From Adiantum capillus-veneris (Eukaryota > Streptophyta > Polypodiopsida > Polypodiales > Pteridaceae), in the NCBI GenBank assembly GCA_014529385.2, contig CM043960.1, positions 118,802,043 through 118,866,042 on the forward strand: a stretch of DNA of 64,000 bases, read 5' to 3'. A program made the position numbers and the translations under genes. Every line of letters begins with the position of its first letter. The stretch's first letter is position 1. The notes beneath the pieces were generated by a model. It did no database searches, was not told where the DNA came from, and saw only the letters and a list, made by a program, of their open reading frames with translations. This document shows positions 31,936 through 42,734 of the stretch, piece after piece.

Positions 31936-34099
31936 AAATGCTTTCCTAATGGCTCTAAAAATAAATAAAAGGCTTTCCTAATGGCTTGAAAATGCTAGAG
32001 TAAAGAAAATTAAGAAGAGAAACACAAATGTATGAGGTGCATTTGACCATCTCTATTTATATGAACACAAAAAGTCTTTTGACTTTCAACCGCCGTGGTC
32101 TTTTCATTTCCTAAACTCACCCTTCACTTGTGCACTCAAGATGGTTTGAAAGGATTTTTAATTTTCAGAGATCGAGGAGACCTAATGAGTTCTGCTTAAA
32201 ACAAAAAAAGCTTCCTAATTGTTTTAAAGTTTCATGAAGTGGGGACTCTATGGTTGAAGCCCATTGTTATTCGTACAAGTTTCAAAAGGGTCTCAATAGA
32301 TGGCTGCTCACCACTAGAGGGTCATGTTTTTAACAAGTAAGTCCATATAACACAAAGATTGTTTGTCTATATGTGTGTGTGTGGATAAAGGGACTTGTTG
32401 TTGGGGTAAGCCCAACTTGCGACACATAATTGGTGACTAACTAAAAGGCTTGCATAAATTGGCTAGAGAAGAGGTTCTTACGCCTTAAGGTTTTGGAGAC
32501 TAGATGGTTGGACTAGTTTGTGGAAACCCCACAGTTTAGCATGTTTGTGTACGAATAGTACTGCGATGGGTGGCCTCTCAAGAAGTTGTGCCGCATGCCA
32601 TATTACATAGCTCATGACCATTCTTTAGCCCGTCTCTAGCCAACCACTGGAGACTTCACCTTGTTAAAAAGGTCTATATATTAGTACATGCTTCACCCAT
32701 TAGAAAGTTAAGACCCAATAGAAAGTTAAGACCCAATAGAAAGTTAAGGTTGTTTGAGATTGTTTTCGATCATCATAAGTATTGGTCCTATACTTAAGTT
32801 TCATGCATTGTATCACATCAATAAAACATGCTATTAATATAGTTTCAAATGTATCCCTGTCTCCTATCTAAATAATATTTATGGTAATGACTATTAAACA
32901 TTTTTTGCAAAGAAGAACTAAGAGATTTTCCTACATTGTCAAAACTACATTTATTATAAATTTTAATTTTCTCATTAGCTATGAGATTGACCAGAGTTTT
33001 AGTATTTTTATCAATATCAACACAATTGCAACATCCATAATGCCATTCAAATAGTTTTTGGTTAGAAGCCCACATTTTTAAATAGATTAAGCATGTCCAC
33101 CTTTTGCAAGCCACAAGATATGTGCTAAATTGGAGCCCCAATAAAATTGTATTTTGTTGGATCTTACCCACTTTCAGTCGTACTTTTGCACTAAAATAAC
33201 ATCAATTTTTTGAATAGACACAAATTTGCCTCACAATTAGCATTTGTAGAAATGCATATTAGTGCATAAACTAGGCTTTACAGGATAATTTTCTTTTGAA
33301 ATGTTGTTGCCAATTAACAAGGATTTATAAACATGAGGAATATATTTTCTTAAACAAGGTATCCAAAAATTTTAAAAAATATATAAAAAACTCTATTTTA
33401 CACCAAAATGCTAAACGTTTTTTTTTCAGCAAGCACTCTGAGAGGGTGAGGTACCTGGGGTACAGATCTTGAGGTGAATGTGTTGTACAGCTTGCATGCG
33501 ACCTCTCCTTTTACTCTCTACCACTTACTCTGTGCACAAGCTCTCTTTCCCTCACTCTCCCCTCCCCTTTCGCCTTTCGGGGGCGGGGGCGAGGGCGAGT
33601 TCTATGGAACTGCAGGATGCCCTGCGTAATGGTATGGTGTGAGTAGGGCCAAATACCTCTGTGAGTGCTATTAACCCGCCATCAGCTCCCTCTACCATAG
33701 CATTCAATCCACTGTATCAAGGAGCTTCTACCATTGGTAAAGCAATGCAACGCCTGTGGCATCGGTCTTTCTTTGTAAGGTCTCTACTTTCAAATTTCAC
33801 ACAAGTTCTATTACGCAGTTGAATTTTCTTTAACCACCACTTATTATTTAAGATATTTGAGTTCAAATTATGAATCGTAGGCTTAGAAAACCTAGAATTT
33901 AAAATTTACGCTACAAAATTCTGACATGATTAGCTATATGAATCACTAATTAACTTATTGCAAGACTTTTTTACTGATTGTAGAATTTTCTTTTACTACT
34001 GTAAAGTTAATATAAGACTGTAAAGTTTAACTTAAAAATGTAAAGTAAATTATCATTAAGGAAATAAGTAAAATAATTATAAAGACAAAAGAATACACA
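31936..34099. other. Gene-poor stretch with one doubtful ORF
   Basis: No retroelement motif recognised. A 108-codon minus-strand frame (33171-32845) is rich in Lys, Asn, Cys and Tyr (KRWTCLIYLKMW, WHYGCCNCVDI) and resembles no family I can name; it may be chance or a transposase scrap. A short triplicated phrase (AATAGAAAGTTAAG) lies at 32700-32745. A G-rich patch (GGGGGCGGGGGCGAGGGCGAG) is at about 33580-33600. Confidence 0.4.
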
Positions 34100-34386
34100 G
34101 GGATGACAAATGAAGGCACATGGACTCACCTGGACTCACATAGGAGGGGACAAAGTGGGACACACTGTCACATGAAAAGGAGAGGCTAGTCTTGCCTAAT
34201 CTTAATGAGGGGGGGCCTGTGTGGCCTTATCTTTTGATGATAATGACAAAGTGGTCAAGCTGATGGGTACCACAAAGGTACCAAAAACGCGGGTATGATT
34301 TTTGGAAAAAAAATATTTTTTAAAAAAATAAAAAATAAAAAAAAATATTTTTTTTGGGAAAAAAAGTTGGACGTTTTCTTTTCTGC

Positions 34387-34394
34387 TATAAATA
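34387..34394 (+). promoter_or_regulatory. TATA box
   Basis: TATAAATA within GCTATAAATAGAGC, followed by sequence like an LTR transcript start region. Confidence 0.5.
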
Positions 34395-34559
34395 GAGCAT
34401 CCATGCTCACACTTTAGTCATAGAGATTGCCTCTATAGCGCTCACAAAGTGCTACCACTTCTCTTAGAGAGAAGACGTCCACAAACCACTAAGAGAGCAA
34501 AAACTCTAGTGGACTAATAAGGTGCGTATTAATTGAGCATTCAATTAGTTTTAAGAAGG

Positions 34560-35215
34560 ATATGTGTGTATGTGTGCTATCTCTTACTCTAATCTCTCTA
34601 ATAGATTAGTAAGATTCAATTAGCTATGTGTGTGTGTGCTATCTATTACTGTAATCTCTAATGGATTAGTAAGATTCAATTAGCTTTAAGAAGGATATGT
34701 GTGTGTGTGTGTGCGCTATCTCTTACTCTAATCTCTCTAATAGATTAGTAAGATTCAATTAGCTATGTGTGTGTGTGTGCTATCTATTACTCTAATCTCT
34801 AATGGATTAGCTTTAAGAAGGATATGTGTGTGTGTGTGTGCTATCTCTTACTCTAATCTCTCTAATAGATTAGTAAGATTCAATTAGCTATGTGTGTGTG
34901 TGCTATCTCTTAGCCTAATCTCTCTAATAGATTAATAAGATTCAATTAGCTTTAGAAAAGGATGTGTGTGTGTTTTCTTTTACTCTAATCTTCTAATAGA
35001 TTAGTAAGATTCAATTAGCTTTAAGAAGGATATGTGTGTGTGTGTGTGCTATCTTTTACTCTAATCTCTCTAATAGATTGGTGAGATTCAATTAGCTTTA
35101 GAAAAGGATGTGTGTGTTCTCTTTTACTCTAATCTTTCTAATGGATAGTAAGATTCAGTTAACTTTAGAAAAGATGTGTGTGTATGTTTTCTCTTACTCT
35201 AATCTCTCTAAGTAT
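34560..35215. repeat. Minisatellite, ~8-9 copies of a 65-80-bp unit
   Basis: Each unit contains TAGTAAGATTCAATTAGCT, a variable (TG)n run, and CTATCTCTTACTCTAATCTC. Units alternate between a form with TTTAAGAAGGATA and one without. The number of TG dinucleotides varies between units. Confidence 0.9.
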
Positions 35216-35664
35216 ACCTACTCTCTCTAGTTAGTACATCTTCACTATTAACTTATGTATAGTTAATTGAAAGTTAATACATAAGAGAACTCATCATATT
35301 CTTATTATACATGATGAAATTCTCATTCACCAATTTTATTGTCAATTAAATTAAGTAGAATTTTGAATAATACTAAAAATTGATTTAGTCGAACTATAGA
35401 AATTGAAGTTAGAATTGGATTAGAAATGTGAAGCATAAAAGTAATGCATTCCTAAACTTTCACTCATAGTTTACACACTTAATTTTTGATTAATCACGAT
35501 TAGCAATATTTGATGTATAGAAATTAGATGTAGAACAACAACACTAAGTGTGAATCCGAGTTGACGAGGGTTCAAATTACAGACTCTCTTTGGAAACAAG
35601 AGATTACTAGGGAAATTGACCAATTTAAAGTTCTAAGTGTATAACATAAGTGTAGTACAAAAAA

Positions 35665-35859
35665 ATGGCTCCAAAGCGTGCTCGAACCCAAGGCGCTAAT
35701 GATCATGAAGCTGGTACAAGTAAAGGTGGAACTCCTGTGGAACATGTTATGTCTCCACCAATCGGACCAATCGGAGCTATGGTACAGGTTAGTATAGCAG
35801 TTTCAAGTTATGTATCATTGCATATGCGAGACCATAGGAATATATTATTTACCTTATGA
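35665..35859 (+). CDS. Gag-like N-terminal ORF (possible first exon)
   Basis: Starts MAPKRARTQGANDHEAGTSK, a basic opening common in plant gypsy gags. A GT-containing donor-like site (CAG/GTTAGT, about 35788) follows after about 41 codons. The open frame ends at 35859. The next gag-like sequence is at about 36930. Whether the two were ever joined by splicing is speculative. No catalytic domain is present. Confidence 0.35.
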   Translation: MAPKRARTQGANDHEAGTSKGGTPVEHVMSPPIGPIGAMVQVSIAVSSYVSLHMRDHRNILFTL

Positions 35860-36029
35860 AAAGAAAACACGGACCGAAACCACGGGGCTTAACCCCAAGA
35901 AACTCGTCATATGTTTGACAAGTAGGAAAGATTGTCTGGTTAAACTGGTTGCTATAGGAAAGAATGTTTGTCCAAAACCTTTGGTATGGTTTCTCTCAAG
36001 TCTCTCTACTTATTAGTGTTGGTATTATG

Positions 36030-36200
36030 TGGCAGTTGCCGAGGCGTGAGATGACGCCCAGGATGGCACCGTTGATGCTGTGGTGGGAGTACACCCAGAT
36101 TAGCCCAGCTGGATACTACAGTTTTGTTTTGCCGTGGCATGAGGATGACGCCCAGATTGGCACCGTTGTTGCTGTGGTGGGAGTACGTCTAGATTAGCTC
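36030..36200. repeat. Duplicated ~75-bp block
   Basis: About 36036-36105 and 36130-36197 share TTGCCG-GGC-TGAG, ATGACGCCCAG, TTGCTGTGGTGGGAGTAC (first copy TTGATG...) and AGATTAGC. No function seen. Confidence 0.8.
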
Positions 36201-36929
36201 AACGAGTACTTGTCGAGCGGTATGGGACGCTCATGAGGACAAGGGTTTTTATAAATAATGTATATACCGATCAGACATAATAGTGCCAGTAGAGATTCTT
36301 GAGTGAACCTAATCCAAGGGTTGTTGGTTTAAAATTGGACGACTTCTTGTTTGACTATTGTTTGTAATACTGTTTGAAGGGCTGTTTTAATGAACCAGTA
36401 TCATAAATAAAGTAAAGGAACGTGTATGTTTAAACAGTGTGGTAGTAATTAGATAACAAAAGAAGGGTGAGTGTGGTGTGGAAAGTGGGAGAATGATACC
36501 CCGACGGTATGATGCTATAGACGGGTGGACCCGATGAGTCGGGTAACTTTCCAACGCTAGAATTTTTTTTTTTTAAGTCCTAAATCTTAAAAGAGACAAA
36601 CCTTGGGGGGTGTGCTTCTGAAACATGGGGAAAAAAGCGCACAGGTTGGTCACTCTAAGATTTATACTTTTAGGTATAATTGATTATAGATAGTTTTTAG
36701 ATAGGGTTATGGTGGTCACGCTCCGCCATAGCGATATAGGACCAATCCTTCACTAACGGTTCATGCCTGTGGCTACGTAGCAGCTAAGGCAATGTCCGTT
36801 GGTTTTTCCTTCTCAGGATTGGAGACCTATCAAAGGTACTCCGCTCCTCTCGACAAGGGGCAGGGACCTCACATTCTCCCTGTGAGACCAAGAATGTAGA
36901 GCCCTAGTGGTACAATCCTTCAAGCTCAC
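36201..36929. other. No gene seen
   Basis: Non-coding stretch; no repeats or signals recognised. Confidence 0.5.
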
Positions 36930-37325
36930 CCACCCTCCTATGCAACTATGGTCAGTATGCCCCCAAGAAACTTAATCAAGGGGGGATTTGCTTTAGTTGA
37001 ACAGTTGAGGAATATTAGTTCATCCCTTGGGAGAAAATGCAGGCACATATGCCTCAATTCATGCTCAATGCAAGGCTTGCTACAAATGAAATTAGTCATC
37101 ACATTAGAGGATTTTCAGAACAACTTGGAGAAGGTCTGCGACGACTGATGGAAGCCAATACTAGTGAGATTGGGGGTTTTGTGCCTCCTACTATCATTCA
37201 CGACAACCAGGAGCAGGAAAAAGCTTATGAAGACATCAATGCCCAAGAAGAAGAGCATGTCAACTCATCAGAGGACGCTAGGTTACTATCCTATCAAGGA
37301 GCTGGAAATGTGGCATTCTCTACAA
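36930..37325 (+). pseudogene. Gag-like fragment
   Basis: A mostly continuous frame (NYGQYAPKKLNQGG at about 36940, then MQAHMPQFMLNARLATNEIS from 37037) with two stops near 36990-37015, ending at 37325. It is acidic toward the end (AYEDINAQEEEHVNSSEDA). It resembles plant gypsy gag N-terminal regions in composition only. LINE-A copy 2 similarity starts near its end in another frame. Confidence 0.35.
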
Positions 37326-37698
37326 GATAGGGTAATCATTGGATTACTTCATGGTGCAAGGCCTTCCTTTGAAGCCCTAAAATCTTGGATGTTTTAGAAC
37401 TAGGAGAACAAAAATATCAAGGTAGCTCATGTTTAGTACCTCCCAAATAATTATTATTTATTATTTTGTGAGTATGCCCATCATGCTCTCCAAATTGTCA
37501 GTCAAGGGCAATGGCTCATAAGAAATTCTCCACTGTCAGTATTTAAGTGGTACATGGGCTTTAATCCTAGGGGACCTAAACCAACTAAGACTCCCATCTG
37601 TGTGGACTTTCTTGATCTTCCTGTGGAATTTTACTCATGGCTGAAAAATATAGGTTTTTGTATTGGTAGGGTTCTAGGGCAAAGAGCGAGAGGGGAAT
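37290..37698 (+). pseudogene. LINE-A copy 2 ORF1, DUF4283 part
   Basis: Encodes the DUF4283 domain of plant L1-type ORF1: LLHGARPSFEALKSWM (about 37342-37390), then after stops IKVAHV-YLPNNYYL, and FKWYMGFNPRGPKPTKTPI (37540-37600) with FLDLPVEFYSWL. ORF1 is an RNA-binding chaperone of the LINE particle. The frame changes by one base near 37670, within the G-run before Copia-2. Confidence 0.75.
37694..37698. repeat. Target-site duplication, left (GGAAT)
   Basis: GGAAT is repeated at 41222-41226 outside the 3' LTR of Copia-2. Confidence 0.93.
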
Positions 37699-37919
37699 TG
37701 TTACCATATACATGTGGTAGGTGTGTGAACACACTAGGACCGCTAGGGCATTTTTTCCCTCTTTAGGAGGTTTTTTCGCCCGAGGATTGTATATACGCCG
37801 ATCACTCTAGGGCTATCTATCTTTCCATTGCACACTAAGTAACACACTCTCAGTTGTGTGCCTTGAGCTTCCTTCGTCTTCTCCAAGTTGTATGTTTCTC
37901 TGCCACCCTAATTTTGACA
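37699..37919 (+). repeat. Copia-2 5' LTR
   Basis: TGTTACCATATACATG ... TTTTGACA. Paired with 40996-41221. Confidence 0.93.
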
Positions 37920-37921
37920 AT

Positions 37922-37933
37922 TGGTATCAGAGT
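37922..37933 (+). promoter_or_regulatory. Primer-binding site, tRNA-iMet
   Basis: TGGTATCAGAGT, two bases after the LTR; the last base differs from Copia-1. Confidence 0.92.
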
Positions 37934-38241
37934 AGGTTGCATCCTCCTGGGCTTAGTCGCCAGCAGCTCCAGCACATGCCTGCTCACTTTCTCCGATTTC
38001 AGTGAGGTTTGGCGAGCGTTCTCATGTGAGATTTCTGATTCGGGCTCATTTTAGCCTCCGTTTCCACTACACGCAGGTTTGCAAAGGCAATTTCCTCATT
38101 TTGTGCAACATTTTTGTCAGTGCCGTCTTTTGCGTAACAGGTGCCTTACAGTCTTCTACGGTTTGTGCTATATAGCACGTGTTGTTCCCGCTTTGTTTCT
38201 CCTCTTTACGGGCAGTTTTCACATCACGCGCAGCATTGACC

Positions 38242-39345
38242 ATGGTTGACAACAACACACATGTGTTCAAGATGTTTGTTGTTGAGGACAGGTTGGATGG
38301 GGACAATTACCCTATGTGGTCTTACATGATGCAACATGTTCTTGTATCAAAGGGCGTCTAGAATATTGTGCAGGGCATTGATGTACATCCTGGTTCTAAG
38401 GATGCAGGTGATGTTTAGGATGTTGCAGGTCTTGCTGCAAGAATTGCTGCTATTAGAGTTGTTAAGTCTACGGTAGAACAATCTCGTTGGGATGTAAAGG
38501 ATGTGCAGGCTCATGCATTGATTGCGTTGTCTGTGAAGCGTACCATTGTTCCTCACATTTGTTTAGCAAAATCTGCAAAACAGGCTTGGGATATTCTAGC
38601 AGGTCTTTATGCAAGCCGCAATGAGGCTGAAACTTCTTTGCGCGTAAAGAGCTGGAATTGAAGATTATGCATAAGGAAGATGATATGGACACTTTCCTTC
38701 CTGGTGTCAAGGATATCATGAGCAACTTATTTCTGCAGGTGAAGTCATTTCAGACAGTTCCCTTGTGCAAGCTGTTCTTGATGCCTCACTAGATTCATAA
38801 CAAACTTTTGCTAGTACTTGGAGACTAATGACCTGAGGAAATCGTGAAGTTGTCAAGTTTGATGCATTATGCACATTGTTGTTGCAAGAGTCACTTTCCA
38901 GAAAAAACACGACTAGGCAGCGTGTAGTTGAATAGGCTTTTATTGCTTTTCAAAGAAAGGGTGGTAACAACAATGCATCCACTTCTTATGGTTCTGCTGC
39001 GAGTGGCAAAACTTTTGTTCCTAATGCTTCTGCTGGCAGCAATTCATCTCAAAATTCTGGTGATAAGGGCAAAAGAAGATACATTTCCATTATTGTAGAG
39101 CTAATGATCATTTGATCAAGCAGTGTCCTAAGTTGAAGGCCAAAGAGCCTAAGAAGAAAGAGGGTGGTTTCACTGCAAATGCTGGTTCCACTACAAATGC
39201 AGCCATTGTTGAGTCTTCTGTAAAACGAGACTGTGATGCTGATGTTGATGCAGAATGGGATTTTAGTGCAGAGTGCACTTACAATCCTCCTGTCCATGAT
39301 GCATGCTTGTCAGTTGTTGCTGCAGATTCACATTGTGGTATTTAG
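38242..39345 (+). pseudogene. gag: Copia-2 gag
   Basis: Starts MVDNNTHVFKMF at 38242. The gag N-terminal motif RLDGDNYPMWSYM is at 38290-38330. TAG at 38359 stands where LINE- and copia-free relatives and Copia-1 have Trp (GV-W-N). A frameshift near 38640 and many stops follow. The zinc knuckle (about 39084-39125, HYC-RANDH-LIKQ-C) has Phe in place of the first Cys. Nucleocapsid function is lost. Confidence 0.85.
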
Positions 39346-40513
39346 ACAGTGGTGCTACAAAGCACATTACCTCACATTGTGAATTGTTCACCTCTCTCGA
39401 GTCTATCTCTCATGGGAATTCAGTCACTTGTGCCAACAATGCCTCTTATCCGTTTCAAGGAGTTGGAAAGATTGTGCCTACTGCTACAAATAGCAGTTCT
39501 TTCACACTTGTTGATGCACTTTATATACTTGGGATCAAGAAGAATATTTTATCTGTATCCGCACTTGCTAGACTTGGACTTGTAGTCAAATTTGTGGATG
39601 ACAGATGTACAGTTCATGATCTCAGTTTTGGTGATGAAATCGTTGCATCTGGCCTTTTGTGTCGTGGGCTGTATAAGCTCACTTTGTATGACAAGTGTGG
39701 AAAAAATTTTGCAAATGTAGTGCAGATTCAAGGGCTATTTCAGATGCAAAACTTTGGCATGCACGTTTTGGGCATCTGAATTTTTCCAGTTTGCTGCATT
39801 TGCAGAAATCTGATATGGTTGCTTCTTTGCCGCCTCTTGAAGCACCTATCAAACATGTTTGTTAAGGCTGTATTTTGGGTAAAATGCAACGTTCTAAGTT
39901 TCCAAAGGATAGTTCAGTTAGGGCCACATGCAGGTCGCAGCTTGTGCATAGTGATGTTTGTGGGCCCATGCAAACTCCATCCTTGGGCAATTACCTGTAC
40001 TTCGTGACTTTCATTGATGATTACTCTAGGCATGCATGGGTATTTTCGCTTAAAGAGAAGTCTGAAGTTTCTATGTGCTTCAAACAATTTATGTCTATGC
40101 CTGAAAATGTATCGAAATGTACTATGGGCACCCTCCGTTCCGATCGAGAGGGGAAGTATATGTCTCATGAATTTAATGCATTTCTGGCTAGTTGTGGGAT
40201 AAAACACCAATGTACAGTGCCATATACACCTCATCAAAATGGTGTTGTTGAGAGGAAAAACAGGTCTCTTATGGAAATGGAAAGATGTATGGTCAAGAGT
40301 CAAGCTTTACCACATTCGTTTTGGCTCGAGGCTATCAAGTGTGCCACTTATGTACTCAGGTGTCCTACGAAAGCGTTGCAATCTATGACTCCATATGAAG
40401 CATGGCATGATAGAAAGCCATCTATTGAGCACATGCGTGTTTTTGGCTGTTTGGCTTATGGTTTAGTGCCACAAGTGCAGCGCAGAAAATTGGATGAGAA
40501 GGTTGTCAAATAA
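39333..40513 (+). pseudogene. pol: Copia-2 protease and integrase
   Basis: The protease motif WYLDSGATKHI is at 39336-39368. The frame is open to 39779, then shifts. The HHCC finger is near 39750-39870 (WHARFGHL, C-x-GCILGK). The integrase core (39900-40513) keeps the triad: D in VHSDVCGP, D in LRSDREGKY and E in HQNGVVERKN. GGEY has become EGKY. It ends with YDRKPS-like HDRKPS and VFGCLAY, then a stop at 40511. Confidence 0.92.
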
Positions 40514-40920
40514 AGTTGTATCATCCACAAACAAAGCGTATTTTGGTTTCACAAGTTGTAGTGTTTGTGGAAGATTCTGTTCAGCCCTTGCTGTCATGTA
40601 CTAGAGACAATAATGCTAGCTCACAGAACATTTATGACACTTTGTTGCCTCTTTTGGGTGTTGGACAAGACACTTCCAACACTATCTACACTAACAGTCA
40701 GAGTGCATTGGCAATTGTGAGGAACCCACGTTTTCATGCTTGCACAAAGCACATTGAGGTGCATTACCACTATGTCAGGGAGAGGCTCTCAGCAGGAGAG
40801 ATCAACTTGGCTTATGTGCCAACATAGGACAACCTTGCAGATCTTTTCACAAAGGCATTGTCTCGTGAGAAGCTTGAAGCTTTCCGCAAAGATTTGGGCT
40901 TACTCCCCTTTGTGGACTGA
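40514..40920 (+). pseudogene. pol: Copia-2 fused remnant: integrase tail to RNase H end
   Basis: About 150 bases of integrase C-terminal linker (QTKRILVSQVVVFVEDSVQ, 40528-40585) run straight into the RNase H C-terminus (YTNSQSALAIVRNPRFHA at 40686-40740, then KHIEVHYHYVRERL). The reverse transcriptase is deleted in between. The RNase H catalytic Asp of TDSQSA is Asn here. One stop (40825) precedes the end at 40918. Confidence 0.9.
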
Positions 40921-40981
40921 TCATGTTCTCAAGGCATGGAAATTCCCTTTACTCATGTGCCAGCTCTCGTTCACCGCATCA

Positions 40982-40995
40982 CTCCAGGGGGGATT
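40982..40995 (+). promoter_or_regulatory. Copia-2 polypurine tract
   Basis: CTCCAGGGGGGATT abuts the 3' LTR; the last 10 bases are the same as in Copia-1. Confidence 0.88.
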
Positions 40996-41221
40996 TGTTA
41001 TCATATACATGTAGTAGTGACGTGTGTGAACACACTAGGACCGCCGGGGCATTTTTTCCCTCTTTAGGAGGTTTTCCCCCCGAGCATTGTATATATGCCC
41101 ATCACTCTAGGGCTATCTATCTTTTCATTTCACACTAAGTAACACACTCTCAGTTGTGTGCCTTGAGCTTCCTTCATCTTCTCCAAGCTGTGTACGTTTC
41201 TTTGCAACCCTAATTCCAACA
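40996..41221 (+). repeat. Copia-2 3' LTR
   Basis: TGTTATCATATACATG ... ATTCCAACA, 226 bp, followed by GGAAT (41222-41226). Confidence 0.93.
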
Positions 41222-42050
41222 GGAATCAATCCCAGTTGGGATCCCCAATTGCTTATTCAACTTGATCTTAATGCTAAATTGATAACCCTTATCCCTATTA
41301 AAGATTCAGATGGTAACCTGCTACATATGCAACTAGTGGCATACAAGAACTTGCCAAATGCTTGCTTTCATTGTTTTAGCAAAGGAAATTTCATTAAGGA
41401 TTGTCCAGGTCTTAAACCTTTGCCCCCTCAGGACCCTCAACCTCCTCAAGAAAAGAAAGATTTTCAATATGTCCCTAAGAGAAGCGGCTCCTAAAAAAAT
41501 CAAAAAACTCAAAACCTTCCTCTTCTAGGAATAAAAACAATTTAAACGCTCTCTTGGTTGATGTTTTTGACCCTTTCAGTTATGATCTACGAGAACCAAA
41601 GGATAAATTTTTGAATCAGAACCCCAACCATGGTGAAGAAGAAAAACGAGTCTTCATCTCAAGTCCCTCTCCCCTCTCATGATGCTTGTAAAGAACCTAC
41701 TCAAAACCTCCCCACCGCTCCAGACATTCTTATGAATGAGACAAGACTATCCTTCTTCTCTTACGATTCTAAGGACTTTTCTATTCCTAACACTCAAGAC
41801 AAGGGCAAACAGATAGTGGATGACTCTCTGTTTGCTTCACAACTTCAAGCCCAAGACAATTTGGTAAAGGCACAGCTCATTATGGACCCATACAAATGAG
41901 TTGATATTTTTATGAAACAAGTTGAGGAGAGATTGCCACTTCCTCCCAACATCTCAACTAAAAGGAAAAAAGAGGTACCCAAGGACCCTACAAGAGTCTC
42001 AATGTCCTAAGCCAAACCATCTAAGAATAGCAAAAAAGTAAGTGTCCCAA
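41222..42050 (+). pseudogene. LINE-A copy 2 ORF1, CCHC part and tail
   Basis: Continues DUF4283 after Copia-2 (GINPSWDPQLLIQLDL, then LVAYKNLPNACFHC at 41335-41375). The zinc knuckle C-FH-C-FSKG-N-FIKD-C has Asn at the His position. A Pro/Ser/Lys-rich tail follows, with two frame changes near 41490-41640. The end (KRKKEVPKDPTRVSMS, about 41964-42010) matches the ORF1 end of copy 1. The ATGA overlap seen in copy 1 reads GTAA here, so the ORF2 start is lost. Confidence 0.8.
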
Positions 42051-42559
42051 CATCATATCTATTTATTTTAACTGGAAAGGACTTATAGATCCCATACCAA
42101 CAAAAACTGGTTTAATGATGCCAATGTCAAACCTGATTTTATATGCCTCCAGGAGATTAAATCTACTCGTAATATTCTGTCTGCTAATGTTCAGAGAATG
42201 GGTGTAGGATACAAATGGTACACCACCTCTCACAGTAATGGAAGAGGTGGTGTTGCATTGGGGATCACAGAAAAATATGCTAATCTGGTCATCAAGGTCC
42301 ATTCCTCTACTAAAGGTAATAGGGTAGCTGTAACCTTTGACAAACCTTTTTCATACACTCTGAATTCTTTGTATGCTTCTAACTCCACATGAGAGAGAGC
42401 TTGTATATGGGAGGAGCTGGCTAGTTTGCCCAGTCCATGCATATGTGCAAGATTACAACATGGTAGAATCAATTCAAGATAGATGGAATCAACTTGAAAA
42501 ACTCTATGTGGCAGAGAAAAGACTTAGTGGGAAAGTGAAATCTCTAAACTGCACTTGGT
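42051..42559 (+). pseudogene. LINE-A copy 2 ORF2, endonuclease first part
   Basis: Aligns with copy 1 residues about 30-200: FICLQEIKSTRN (42140), GVGYKWYTTSHSNGRGG (42199-42250), LGITEKYANLVIKV and TFDKPFSYTLNSLYAS. The catalytic E of QEIK is kept. After 42390 the frame is lost. The gypsy element interrupts at GTGG/42560. Confidence 0.85.
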
Positions 42560-42675
42560 GGTGACGAAGGAAATTTGGAATGGAGGCCTCTACACCAAAA
42601 CAAACTCCATTGCGCCACAAGGGAAATGAGATGAGGGCACCACCTAGTCTAGGAAGCGTGGACTAGGAACGCTAC

Positions 42676-42734
<59 letters not shown>

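Larger units (their letters stand above)
34100..35664 (+). repeat. LTR/leader-like region with promoter and minisatellite
   Basis: Has the layout of U3-R-U5 plus leader: A/T-rich upstream sequence, TATAAATA at 34387-34394, pyrimidine and GA-rich sequence, a tandem repeat array (34560-35215), then an ATG at 35665 that opens a gag-like N-terminus. Exact LTR ends and primer site could not be found, so it may belong to a truncated gypsy-type element. Confidence 0.4.
37699..41221 (+). mobile_element. Copia-2: internally deleted Ty1/copia element
   Basis: A 3.5-kb element with LTRs of 221 and 226 bp (about 10% different by eye), an iMet primer site, a polypurine tract and duplication GGAAT. Gag, protease and integrase are present in decayed form. 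Nearly all of the reverse transcriptase and the front of RNase H are missing. The two ends are intact. It is related to Copia-1 (shared integrase and RNase H motifs) but older. Confidence 0.95.

Noticed and set aside
32845-33171. Minus-strand 108-codon ORF as a transposase or host gene.
   Set aside because: No recognisable motif, low-complexity Lys/Asn/Cys composition, and no neighbouring terminal repeats.
33560-33610. G-quadruplex regulatory element.
   Set aside because: Only three clear G-runs and no gene nearby to regulate; not supported.
34560-35215. CRISPR-like array.
   Set aside because: Units are contiguous and variable, with no unique spacers and no cas genes, and the DNA is plant nuclear. 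It is a minisatellite.
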